A DNA stretch of 7,451 nt from Oscillospiraceae bacterium (GTDB lineage: Bacteria > Bacillota > Clostridia > Oscillospirales > Ruminococcaceae). The position numbers and the translations under genes were made by a program. The DNA is taken from contig JAEDLR010000075.1 in NCBI GenBank assembly GCA_016295145.1, positions 1 through 7,451 on the forward strand, given 5' to 3'. Numbering within the stretch: the stretch's first letter is position 1; each line of letters opens with the position of its first letter. Shown here in pieces: positions 1 through 5,390 of the stretch. Under the pieces are notes generated by a model, which worked only from the letters and a program-made list of their open reading frames with translations, was not told where the DNA came from and made no database searches.

Positions 1-52
1 CCCCGACCTGCTGATTACAAATCAGCTGCTCTACCAACTGAGCTACACCAGC
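1..52 (-). tRNA. tRNA-Thr (anticodon UGU), 5' part only
   Basis: Read on the minus strand, the sequence starting at 52 gives the acceptor 5' strand GCTGGTG, a D arm (GCTC / GAGC around AGTTGGTA), an anticodon stem GCTGA/TCAGC with the 7-base loop TTTGTAA, a 5-base variable loop and the first G-rich bases of the T stem. The loop places TGT as anticodon, so it reads ACA/ACG-type threonine codons. The T loop, the acceptor 3' strand and any CCA lie beyond the left edge, so the gene is cut by the window and not broken. It has its own strong promoter at 95-123. Other tRNA genes may follow off the edge. Confidence 0.95.
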
Positions 53-94
53 ACATTCAGCACGGCAGCAACGCTCTCCGTAGTCAGCTTCATT

Positions 95-123
95 ATTATA
101 GCACACTCTTGCAGAAATGTCAA
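95..123 (-). promoter_or_regulatory. Consensus sigma-A promoter of tRNA-Thr
   Basis: On the minus strand TTGACA (118-123) and TATAAT (95-100) both match consensus perfectly and are separated by exactly 17 bp; TGC directly before the -10 box makes it an extended -10. Transcription should start near 87-88, leaving a leader of about 35 nt before the tRNA. Upstream of the -35 box the DNA is a run of A/T tracts (about 124-170), resembling the UP elements of stable-RNA promoters. Confidence 0.92.
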
Positions 124-134
124 GCACTTTTTTC

Positions 135-152
135 AAAAATCTTCAGATTTTT
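135..152. repeat. A/T-rich 8+8 bp dyad upstream of the tRNA promoter
   Basis: AAAAATCT (135-142) and AGATTTTT (145-152) form a perfect inverted repeat with a 2-base centre. Each arm has only one G or C, and it lies inside the A/T-tract region just upstream of the tRNA -35 box. It is more likely part of an UP-like or bent-DNA element than a terminator, because the dockerin gene already has a stronger one at 206-244. Confidence 0.4.
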
Positions 153-205
153 TTCGTTTTTTGAAATTTGCCCTTCAAATCGGTATGATATACATTCTAT
201 ACCGC

Positions 206-244
206 ATAAAAATAAAGCAACCGTATGGTTCTACATACGGTTGC
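206..244 (-). terminator. Intrinsic terminator of the dockerin gene (and probably metG operon)
   Basis: On the minus strand an 11-bp perfect stem, GCAACCGTATG / CATACGGTTGC (arms 234-244 and 217-227), closes a 6-base loop and is followed by TTTATTTTTAT. It begins 7 bp after the stop codon at 251-253. The plus-strand side has no T run, so it acts in one direction and insulates the tRNA promoter downstream. Confidence 0.93.
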
Positions 245-250
245 AATGGT

Positions 251-1168
251 TCAGGACTGTTTGCCAATCAATTCTGCCCATGTGATATTATCATTCAAAA
301 TATCATGATGTGTATAGTATCGCAGAATCAGCACCGCATCAGCAGTATCACGAATGCTGTCAGCATTGACATCGGAAACCGCAAATGCCACATCGGGCTT
401 CAGGGCATCGAGCTTTTCCTTGTAGTCTTCCTCCACATCATCGCCCATGACATGGCAGGCATTATAAAACTGCAGCACGCGAACGGCATCCACCGTGTCG
501 ATCTTGCCATCGCTGTTAACATCGCCAAGGATACCCTCGGCAGCAGAAGTGTCTTTCACCGTAATGGTACAGCCAATCGCATCAACGCTCGGCAGATCAT
601 CGCCATACTCACCTGCTTCGGAATGCAGCTTGAACAACGGAAACAGCTTGCCCGACTCCAATGTCAGCGAGCGCTGATCCAGATAGATATCGTACGCACC
701 TGCTGCCGTACCTTGCGGTATGCGCACATCAAATTCAATAAATGGGGCGTTTTCGTCTGAAACCGGTGTATCAGCATAGCTGACGCCGTCTGCGGCGGTG
801 GGGCCATACCACATCACCAGATTGGACACATCATGCACCTCGGAATACGGATTATAGACATTACGCTTTTCGTCACGGCCCTCCAGATAGCAGGGATCAG
901 AGAAACCGCCGTTTTCCACCGTGATGCCTTCATCAGAAGAAACCACAATCCGCATCGAACAAATACCGCTGTAGTTTTCGATATACAACGCGCCGTGAAT
1001 CACTGCATCGGCATCCGCAAGCGATACTACGGTCAGCTCAGTTTGTTCCACTTCCAGACGCAATGCCATGGTCTCACCCTCGGCGACAACGGGCAATGTC
1101 AACGATTGCACACCAAGCATCATTGACAGAGCAAACCCTGCAAAGGATAGAAGCCTTCGGTTTCTCAT
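251..1168 (-). CDS. Secreted dockerin-containing protein with cohesin-like N-terminal domain
   Basis: 305-residue exported protein. Start chosen at the ATG at 1166-1168 because GGAGGA lies 6 nt upstream; longer in-frame starts up to 1258 lack an SD and would precede the signal peptide. Residues 1-30 form a signal peptide (RNRR basic end, hydrophobic core, cleavage near VVAE). Residues about 35-205 are a beta-rich domain whose pattern (LEV..., GI..MRIVVSSDEGITV, FDVRIPQGTAAGAYDI) resembles cohesin or carbohydrate-binding immunoglobulin-like folds; this is pattern reading. The C-terminus holds two dockerin repeats: DVNSDGKIDTVD (216-227) and DVNADSIRDTAD (267-278), each with Asp/Asn at calcium positions 1, 3, 5, 9 and 12, followed by helices. 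Dockerins plug enzymes or structural proteins into cohesins of cellulosome-like complexes. The linker between repeats is unusually long (about 30 residues more than the first helix needs) and repeat 2 has Ser instead of Gly at loop position 6. No catalytic domain is visible, so a structural or binding part is likelier than a hydrolase. It lies 113 bp downstream of metG. Confidence 0.88.
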   Translation of the reverse strand: MRNRRLLSFAGFALSMMLGVQSLTLPVVAEGETMALRLEVEQTELTVVSLADADAVIHGALYIENYSGICSMRIVVSSDEGITVENGGFSDPCYLEGRDEKRNVYNPYSEVHDVSNLVMWYGPTAADGVSYADTPVSDENAPFIEFDVRIPQGTAAGAYDIYLDQRSLTLESGKLFPLFKLHSEAGEYGDDLPSVDAIGCTITVKDTSAAEGILGDVNSDGKIDTVDAVRVLQFYNACHVMGDDVEEDYKEKLDALKPDVAFAVSDVNADSIRDTADAVLILRYYTHHDILNDNITWAELIGKQS

Positions 1169-1226
1169 ATTGCGTCCTCCGTTATTATCAGATTTCATAG
1201 GAGATTGAGATGGCAACCGCACCCAA

Positions 1227-1280
1227 ACGCAGTCTGCGTATGCGATACGGCAGCACACCGCTTTCCCGTATCTTATCGCA
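1227..1280 (-). other. Nested inverted repeats in the metG-dockerin intergenic region
   Basis: The 113-bp gap contains a 7-bp stem GATACGG/CCGTATC (1244-1250 with 1266-1272), a competing stem TGCGATA/TATCGCA (1241-1247 with 1274-1280) and a short hairpin ACGCA/TGCGT (1227-1231 with 1235-1239). None is followed by a T run, so this is not a normal intrinsic terminator, and I found no good -35/-10 pair in the gap. It could be an mRNA processing or stability element between two cotranscribed genes, or chance structure. Confidence 0.4.
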
Positions 1281-1281
1281 A

Positions 1282-3261
1282 TCAGTGGAGTCTTGCACCA
1301 CAGGGCACACTGTCATCCACGAACATGACCTTACAGCTACCATCAGGCAGATTCGCTGCACAGATCATACCACAGCTTTCCACACCGCAGAGCTTCACAG
1401 GTTTGAGGTTCGCAACCAGCATGACCTTCTTGCCGATTAGATCGTCCGGCTGATACCACTTTGCAATGCCCGATACCACCTGACGCTGTGAAACGCCGTC
1501 ATCCAGTTGCAGGCACAGCAGCTTAGAAGATTTCTTAACCTTTTCGCAAGCGATGACCTTGGCCACACGCAGATCCGAACGGAAAAATGTATCAATGTCG
1601 ATTTCCTCGGCAAAGGGCTCAACTACGGGCTGCTGAGCAGCCTTTGCAGCAGATGCCTTCTTCTCTTCCTCGGCTTTCAGCTCTGCGATCAGGGCATCGG
1701 CATTCACGCGAACAAACAAAGGCTTTGCCTCACCGATCACCGCGCCGTGCTGCAATCCACCGAAAACGGAGCAGCGGGCAAAAGCTTCCTCCTCAGCACA
1801 GGGTACGGCATCGGGGGTATAAGCAAGAATCTTTGCAGCAGTGTCCGGCATAAAGGGCATCAGCAGGCCACCAATGCAGCGGATACCCGAAAGCAGATTG
1901 AACAGCACCTTTGCAAGGCGAGGTTTTGCATCCGGATTTTTCGCAAGCACCCACGGCGTTGTTTCATCTATATACTTGTTGCAGCGACGAGCCAGTTCCA
2001 TAACGGCTTCAATGGCATCGCTGACACGGAACACATCCAGCAGCGCCGCCACACGGGGGGCTGTGCCCTCGGCAACCGCACGCAAATCGGCATCTACCGC
2101 TTCATCGGGTGCAGATGCAAGCAATTCAGCAGAGGGAATCTCGCCGCCAAAATACTGATGCAGCATCGCCACAGTACGGTTCACCAGATTACCCAGCGTA
2201 TTGGCAAGGTCGGAATTAAAGCGGTCGATCATCGTTTCGTAGGTGATAGAGCCATCAGCGGCAAAGGGCATTTCGCTCAACAGATAGTAACGCACGGCAT
2301 CCACGCCAAAGCGCGCCACCAATTCATCGGCATAGATCACATTGCCGCGGGATTTGCTCATTTTATCGCTGCCGAACAACATCCACGGGTGACCGAAAAT
2401 CTTCTTGGGCAACGGCAACCCCAATGCGTGCAGCATGATAATCCAGTAAATGCTATGGAATCGCACAATATCCTTGCCGATGATATGCACATTGGCAGGC
2501 CAGTATTTCTGATACAGATCGCCATGATTGCCGCCTACATCGTAGCCTAAGGCGGTGATATAGTTGGAGAGCGCATCCATCCAGATATAAATCACATGTT
2601 TCGGATCAAAGGGCACGGGAATACCCCATTTTACCGTGGTACGGGATACGCAAAGATCCTGCAAACCGGGCTTGATGAAGTTGTTGAGCATCTCCTTTTT
2701 GCGGCTTTCCGGATAGATGAAGTCAGGGTGCGATTCAATGTACTCCTCCAACCACTGCTGATACTTTGACAGCTTCAGGAAATATGCTTCTTCTTTGGCA
2801 TCATGCACCTCTCTGCCGCAGTCGGGGCATTTGCCATCCACCAACTGTGATTCTGTCCAGAAGCTTTCGCAGGGCGTGCAATACTTGCCCACATACTCCC
2901 CCTTGTAGATATCGCCCTGCTCATACAGCTTTTGAAAGATATCCTGCACGGTTTTTTCATGTTGGGGATCCGTGGTGCGGATAAAGCCATTGTATGTTGT
3001 ATTCAGCAGATCGCAGATCTCACGGATTTCACCGGCGATTTTATCCACATGCTGCTGCGGTGTGATGCCCGCTTCTCTTGCAATTTCTTCGATTTTCTGC
3101 CCATGCTCATCGGTACCGGTCAGAAAATACACATCGTAACCCTGCATACGGCGAAAACGCGCCAGCGCATCGGTCATCACGATTTCGTATGTGTTGCCAA
3201 TATGCGGCTTGCGCGATGTGTATGCAATAGCGGTTGTCAGATAATATGGCTGCTTGTTCAT
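1282..3261 (-). CDS. metG: Methionine--tRNA ligase (MetRS)
   Basis: 659-residue class I aminoacyl-tRNA synthetase that charges tRNA-Met with methionine using ATP; cytosolic and essential. The Rossmann core opens with the HIGH-type motif as HIGN (residues 20-23), the variant usual in clostridia, followed by TGTDEHG (48-54). A zinc knuckle has Cys128, 131, 145 and 148. KMSKS is at 300-304, followed by the helical anticodon-binding domain (about 340-500), a charged Glu/Lys/Ala linker (about 505-550) and a C-terminal Trbp111/EMAP-II-type tRNA-binding OB fold (553-659) that dimerises the enzyme. Length fits the two-domain bacterial form. Start at 3261 is supported by GAGGAGG 10 nt upstream; the ATG at 3357 cannot be used because it lies in the promoter -35 box. 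Probably cotranscribed with the dockerin gene downstream. The leader is only about 60 nt, too short for a T-box or SAM riboswitch. Confidence 0.98.
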   Translation of the reverse strand: MNKQPYYLTTAIAYTSRKPHIGNTYEIVMTDALARFRRMQGYDVYFLTGTDEHGQKIEEIAREAGITPQQHVDKIAGEIREICDLLNTTYNGFIRTTDPQHEKTVQDIFQKLYEQGDIYKGEYVGKYCTPCESFWTESQLVDGKCPDCGREVHDAKEEAYFLKLSKYQQWLEEYIESHPDFIYPESRKKEMLNNFIKPGLQDLCVSRTTVKWGIPVPFDPKHVIYIWMDALSNYITALGYDVGGNHGDLYQKYWPANVHIIGKDIVRFHSIYWIIMLHALGLPLPKKIFGHPWMLFGSDKMSKSRGNVIYADELVARFGVDAVRYYLLSEMPFAADGSITYETMIDRFNSDLANTLGNLVNRTVAMLHQYFGGEIPSAELLASAPDEAVDADLRAVAEGTAPRVAALLDVFRVSDAIEAVMELARRCNKYIDETTPWVLAKNPDAKPRLAKVLFNLLSGIRCIGGLLMPFMPDTAAKILAYTPDAVPCAEEEAFARCSVFGGLQHGAVIGEAKPLFVRVNADALIAELKAEEEKKASAAKAAQQPVVEPFAEEIDIDTFFRSDLRVAKVIACEKVKKSSKLLCLQLDDGVSQRQVVSGIAKWYQPDDLIGKKVMLVANLKPVKLCGVESCGMICAANLPDGSCKVMFVDDSVPCGARLH

Positions 3262-3328
3262 AGGGAAAAAACCTCCTCTTGTATGGTTCGTTGCCACAGA
3301 TGCGGTGCGGCAGTTTTCTCTGTCTATC

Positions 3329-3357
3329 ATTATAGCATACTTTTCAGCATTTGTCAT
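3329..3357 (-). promoter_or_regulatory. Sigma-A promoter of metG
   Basis: On the minus strand ATGACA (3352-3357, five of six -35 bases) and TATAAT (3329-3334, perfect) are 17 bp apart, with an extended -10 TGC. Transcription would start near 3321, about 60 nt before the ATG. A/T-rich DNA (AAATTTCAAAAAA, 3361-3373) abuts the -35 box like an UP element. Confidence 0.88.
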
Positions 3358-3397
3358 GTGTTTTTTGAAATTTCATGTCAATGCCTGCAAAATTTAT

Positions 3398-3427
3398 CTT
3401 CAGATGTGGGCAGTACCCCATCTGAAG
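3398..3427. repeat. 12-bp bulged dyad between the mscL terminator and the metG promoter
   Basis: CTTCAGATG-T-GGG (3398-3410) pairs with CCC-CATCTGAAG (3416-3427): twelve base pairs with one bulged T and a 5-base loop. No T run follows on either strand, so it is not a second clear terminator, although it sits just 3 bp past the T run of the mscL terminator. It lies about 40 bp upstream of the metG -35 box, where a DNA-binding site is also possible. Confidence 0.55.
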
Positions 3428-3430
3428 CAG

Positions 3431-3467
3431 AAAAAACCCATACCCTCACATACAGAGGATATGGGTT
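3431..3467 (-). terminator. Intrinsic terminator of mscL
   Basis: On the minus strand AACCCATA pairs with TATGGGTT, and the helix continues inward as TCCTC/GAGGG (one G-T pair), giving a 13-bp stem with a 7-base loop, followed by a run of T (six in all, two shared with the stem). It starts about 20 bp after the mscL stop codon and separates mscL from metG. Confidence 0.92.
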
Positions 3468-3487
3468 CAGGATGTACGGGAACAGCA

Positions 3488-3901
3488 TCACTTGCCGCTC
3501 TGCTCCTTGAGCAAATCGCGGATCTCAGTCAACAGCACTTCCTCTTTAGAAGGTGCAGGCGGTGCTGCAGGTGCAGCTTCTTTCTTACGCTTGAGCGCAT
3601 TGATGCCCTTGACGATCACAAACAGGCAAAGTGCAGTCAGCAGGAAAGTGATTACATTCTGGATGAAGTTGCCCAGATTGATAAAGGGATGATTGCCCCA
3701 CGGAATGGAAATACCGAAGTTCTCAAAATTCAGACCAAACAGTACAGTTCCAATAATTGGTGTGAAAATATCATTGACCAGAGAGTTCACAATCGCAGTG
3801 AACGCACCGCCGATGATCACACCGACTGCCATGTCGATTACATTGCCCTTGGAGATAAACTCTTTGAATTCCTTTAGAATGCCTTTCTTCTCGTCTGCCA
3901 T
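3488..3901 (-). CDS. mscL: Large-conductance mechanosensitive channel MscL
   Basis: 137-residue inner-membrane channel, nearly the same length as the 136-residue E. coli protein. It forms a pentameric pore that opens under high membrane tension and releases solutes during hypo-osmotic shock. Residues 1-14 are the N-terminal amphipathic helix (KEFKEFISKGN). TM1 carries the signature NVIDMAVGVIIGGAFTAIVNSLVND, interrupted here for length: DMAVGVIIGGAF then TAIVNSL. A periplasmic loop follows, then TM2 (NVITFLLTALCLFVIVKGIN), and a basic cluster KRKKE. The C-terminus has an Ala/Pro-rich linker and a cytoplasmic helix (EVLLTEIRDLLKEQ) that bundles. Start chosen at 3901, with an AAAGGA-type SD about 10 nt upstream; the upstream in-frame ATG at 3991 precedes the -10 box. 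Monocistronic, with own promoter and terminator. Confidence 0.97.
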   Translation of the reverse strand: MADEKKGILKEFKEFISKGNVIDMAVGVIIGGAFTAIVNSLVNDIFTPIIGTVLFGLNFENFGISIPWGNHPFINLGNFIQNVITFLLTALCLFVIVKGINALKRKKEAAPAAPPAPSKEEVLLTEIRDLLKEQSGK

Positions 3902-3922
3902 ATGTAAAACATCCTTTCTGTG

Positions 3923-3939
3923 GCTGCGCTTGCCGCAGC
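3923..3939 (-). other. GC-rich hairpin in the mscL 5' leader
   Basis: On the minus strand GCTGCG and CGCAGC form a perfect 6-bp stem with the loop GCAAG. It is in the roughly 48-nt leader and ends about 6 nt before the SD. No T run follows. It may stabilise the mRNA or modulate SD access; no known riboswitch class is recognised. Confidence 0.5.
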
Positions 3940-3955
3940 ATTCATTGCGATATCT

Positions 3956-3964
3956 ATTATACCA
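3956..3964 (-). promoter_or_regulatory. Extended -10 promoter element of mscL
   Basis: On the minus strand TGG-TATAAT gives a perfect -10 box (3956-3961) with an extended -10. The position 17 bp upstream (GTGCAT, 3979-3984) is a poor -35 box, so the promoter would rely on the extended -10. Start of transcription is expected near 3949, about 48 nt before the ATG. Confidence 0.75.
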
Positions 3965-4111
3965 CATTTTGTCGAAAAATGCACTGTTCAATATGCCAAA
4001 CTTTTCTTGAAATTCATCGTGTAATTCGTATATTTCGCCGAGTTAAATCGCGCATATTGTACAAAATCCTGTGGCAAATTTATGCAGCTTCCACAAAGAT
4101 TTGAAAAATCA

Positions 4112-4141
4112 TTTCCATTTTTGCAAAAGCTATGGTATAAT
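4112..4141 (+). promoter_or_regulatory. Promoter of the VanY-type gene
   Basis: TATAAT (4136-4141) is a perfect -10 box preceded by TGG (extended -10). TTTCCA (4112-4117) is a four-of-six -35 box with an 18-bp spacer. Transcription should start near 4148, giving a leader of about 70 nt before the GTG. The -10 box is buried in the palindrome at 4129-4153. Confidence 0.8.
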
Positions 4142-4153
4142 GGATACCATAGC
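4129..4153. promoter_or_regulatory. Perfect palindrome over the -10 box, likely operator
   Basis: GCTATGGTAT (4129-4138) and ATACCATAGC (4144-4153) are perfect 10-bp inverted repeats around a 5-bp centre, and they enclose the TATAAT box. Because transcription should begin near 4148, the full hairpin is not in the RNA; the dyad therefore fits a DNA site for a dimeric regulator that would block RNA polymerase. A half-site ATACCATA recurs at 4262-4269, inside the start of the coding region. The regulator is not identifiable here. Confidence 0.7.
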
Positions 4154-4162
4154 TGGGACGAT

Positions 4163-4188
4163 GCACAGTCACATCCGGTATACTGTGC
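4163..4188 (+). other. Stem-loop in the leader of the VanY-type gene
   Basis: GCACAGT (4163-4169) and ACTGTGC (4182-4188) form a perfect 7-bp stem with a 12-base loop in the leader, about 20 nt before the SD at 4208. No T run follows, so it is not an attenuator by itself. Confidence 0.45.
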
Positions 4189-4207
4189 GATGAAAACCAC
4201 TGTTGTG

Positions 4208-4215
4208 AAAGGAGA
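4208..4215 (+). promoter_or_regulatory. Shine-Dalgarno site with unusually tight start spacing
   Basis: AAAGGAGA is a strong SD, but it is only 3 nt from the in-frame GTG at 4218 when measured from GGAG, and it nearly touches an out-of-frame ATG at 4216. The next in-frame ATGs are at 4233 (about 18 nt from the SD) and 4254 (no SD). The true start of the downstream gene is therefore uncertain. Confidence 0.6.
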
Positions 4216-4217
4216 AT

Positions 4218-5321
4218 GTGCGGCAAAGCAAAATGCCGTGCACGATATATTTTATGGCTGTATACCATACCACAGGCAAGGAACTGCGAAAATCTCCGAA
4301 AAAACTGATTGCCGTTCTGGTTGCCCTGCTCGCCGTCGGTGGAACGGCATTTGGTGTGCTATCCATCAGAAGCGGTTTGCAGGATATCACCACAAATCCA
4401 CCCGAAGAAAGTCATATTGACGTCAGCATGCCTTCATCCTCTGACAGTTCCGACCTGCCGGAGGACCATGTGATCTATGCCTACGATGTGCGCTTCCATG
4501 AGGACATCGCCAACGGCGCGCTTGTGCTTGTGAACCGCACCTATGGCATCGAGGACACCGAACACGGTCTGGTGCCGGTATTTGAACACAAAAACGAGCA
4601 TTACAAGGTGCGCGACCACGAAGTGCTGTTACAGGAAGAAGCCGTTCTTGCATTGAATGAGATGACCGCTGCGTTTTATCTGGCAACGAAAATTGATGAT
4701 TTGCAGGTAACAACAGGCTACCGTACCAAAGCATATCAGCAGAAGCTGTACGACAACTATAAACCCGATGCAGATGAGGACCCCTCTGAGATGGCGGCAA
4801 AGGGCGGCCACAGCGACCATGAAAGCGGCTACTCCGTAGATTTCAATATCTACCGCAACGGCGAAAGCATTACCATGGACGGCACAGGCGATTACGCATG
4901 GCTTGCCGAGCATTGCGCGGAATACGGCTTTATCCTGCGCTACCCTGAAAGTAAAGTTTCCGAAACCGAATTCGCATACGAGCCATGGCACTTCCGATTT
5001 GTAGGCAAGGCACACGCAATGTATATGCAGCAGAACGATCTGTCACTGGAGGCATATCTCAATCTCCTGAAGAATTACACCTACAGCGGCACCCATTTGC
5101 AGATTACTGACGCCCAGGGCAGTGTATGCGAGGTGTTCTATGTACCGGCAAATTTGGAATCGGAAACGACGGAGATCCCCGTACCTGCCACCTGCGAGCA
5201 CAATGTATCCGGCAACAATACCGATGGCTATATCATCACAGTGTATCCCGATCGGCCCCTGCAGCCCAACAACACCACATCTGCCATCACCGATGAGTCC
5301 ACAGAAGCCGCGACCCAATAA
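4218..5321 (+). CDS. Membrane-anchored D-alanyl-D-alanine carboxypeptidase, VanY type (peptidase M15B)
   Basis: Zinc peptidase expected to remove the terminal D-Ala from peptidoglycan stem peptides outside the membrane. From the GTG start it has 367 residues: a basic N-terminus (KELRKSPKK), one membrane segment at about 29-50 acting as signal anchor, and a Ser/Pro-rich linker (55-82). The M15 catalytic domain is at about 130-275. Motifs seen: GYRT (167-170, substrate-binding Arg), SDHESGYSVD (199-208; zinc ligands His201 and Asp208) and EPWHFRFVG (255-263; catalytic Glu255, zinc ligand His258). All catalytic residues are present, so it should be active. A C-terminal extension of about 90 residues ends in a Thr/Ser/Asn-rich tail. 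Start: GTG 4218 has an SD but too close; ATG 4233 or 4254 would remove 5 or 12 residues and leave the anchor intact. It stands alone, without vanX, vanA or a two-component system, so housekeeping wall trimming is more likely than glycopeptide resistance. Confidence 0.93.
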   Translation: MRQSKMPCTIYFMAVYHTTGKELRKSPKKLIAVLVALLAVGGTAFGVLSIRSGLQDITTNPPEESHIDVSMPSSSDSSDLPEDHVIYAYDVRFHEDIANGALVLVNRTYGIEDTEHGLVPVFEHKNEHYKVRDHEVLLQEEAVLALNEMTAAFYLATKIDDLQVTTGYRTKAYQQKLYDNYKPDADEDPSEMAAKGGHSDHESGYSVDFNIYRNGESITMDGTGDYAWLAEHCAEYGFILRYPESKVSETEFAYEPWHFRFVGKAHAMYMQQNDLSLEAYLNLLKNYTYSGTHLQITDAQGSVCEVFYVPANLESETTEIPVPATCEHNVSGNNTDGYIITVYPDRPLQPNNTTSAITDESTEAATQ

Positions 5322-5333
5322 GCAGCATACAAC

Positions 5334-5365
5334 AGATGCAGCCTTTTACCGGGCTGCATCTTTTT
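5334..5365 (+). terminator. Intrinsic terminator of the VanY-type gene
   Basis: AGATGCAGCC (5334-5343) and GGCTGCATCT (5352-5361) make a perfect 10-bp stem with an 8-base loop, followed by TTTTT (5361-5365). It is 12 bp after the stop codon. The converging TIR gene stops at 5391; on the minus strand the hairpin lacks a good T run, so it may only weakly end that transcript, and no other minus-strand terminator is visible. Confidence 0.93.
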
Positions 5366-5390
5366 GGATATCCGTCACCGGAACGCGCTC

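Larger units (their letters stand above)
3902..4217. other. Divergent intergenic region between mscL and the VanY-type gene
   Basis: This 316-bp stretch has no credible gene. It holds the mscL leader hairpin and -10 element on the left. On the right are the plus-strand promoter with its palindrome and a leader hairpin. The middle (about 3985-4110) is A/T-rich and I see no promoter, repeat or RNA gene there beyond very short dyads. Open frames in it lack SD sites and run through the promoters. Confidence 0.7.

Noticed and set aside
161..760. 199-residue plus-strand open frame antisense to the dockerin gene
   Set aside because: No SD, no recognisable domain, and it runs through the dockerin terminator; the opposite strand has a signal peptide and dockerin repeats.
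1507..2550. 347-residue plus-strand open frame antisense to metG
   Set aside because: Composition rich in Cys, His, Gln and Arg without a domain, and it is the complement of conserved MetRS coding sequence, which often leaves long antisense frames.
3262..3328. T-box or SAM riboswitch in front of metG
   Set aside because: The leader from the predicted start site is only about 60 nt and lacks T-box or SAM aptamer features.
3262..3357. N-terminal extension of metG by 32 residues
   Set aside because: Its ATG lies in the -35 box of the metG promoter, while the internal ATG has a strong SD and gives the normal MetRS N-terminus.
4080..4420. Small open frames around the VanY promoter on both strands
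   Set aside because: They overlap the promoter, palindrome and start of the VanY gene, have no SD and encode no recognisable domain.
4218..5321. VanY as part of a glycopeptide resistance cluster
   Set aside because: No vanHAX, vanRS or vanZ genes flank it; a single M15B carboxypeptidase is common in the cell wall set of Firmicutes.
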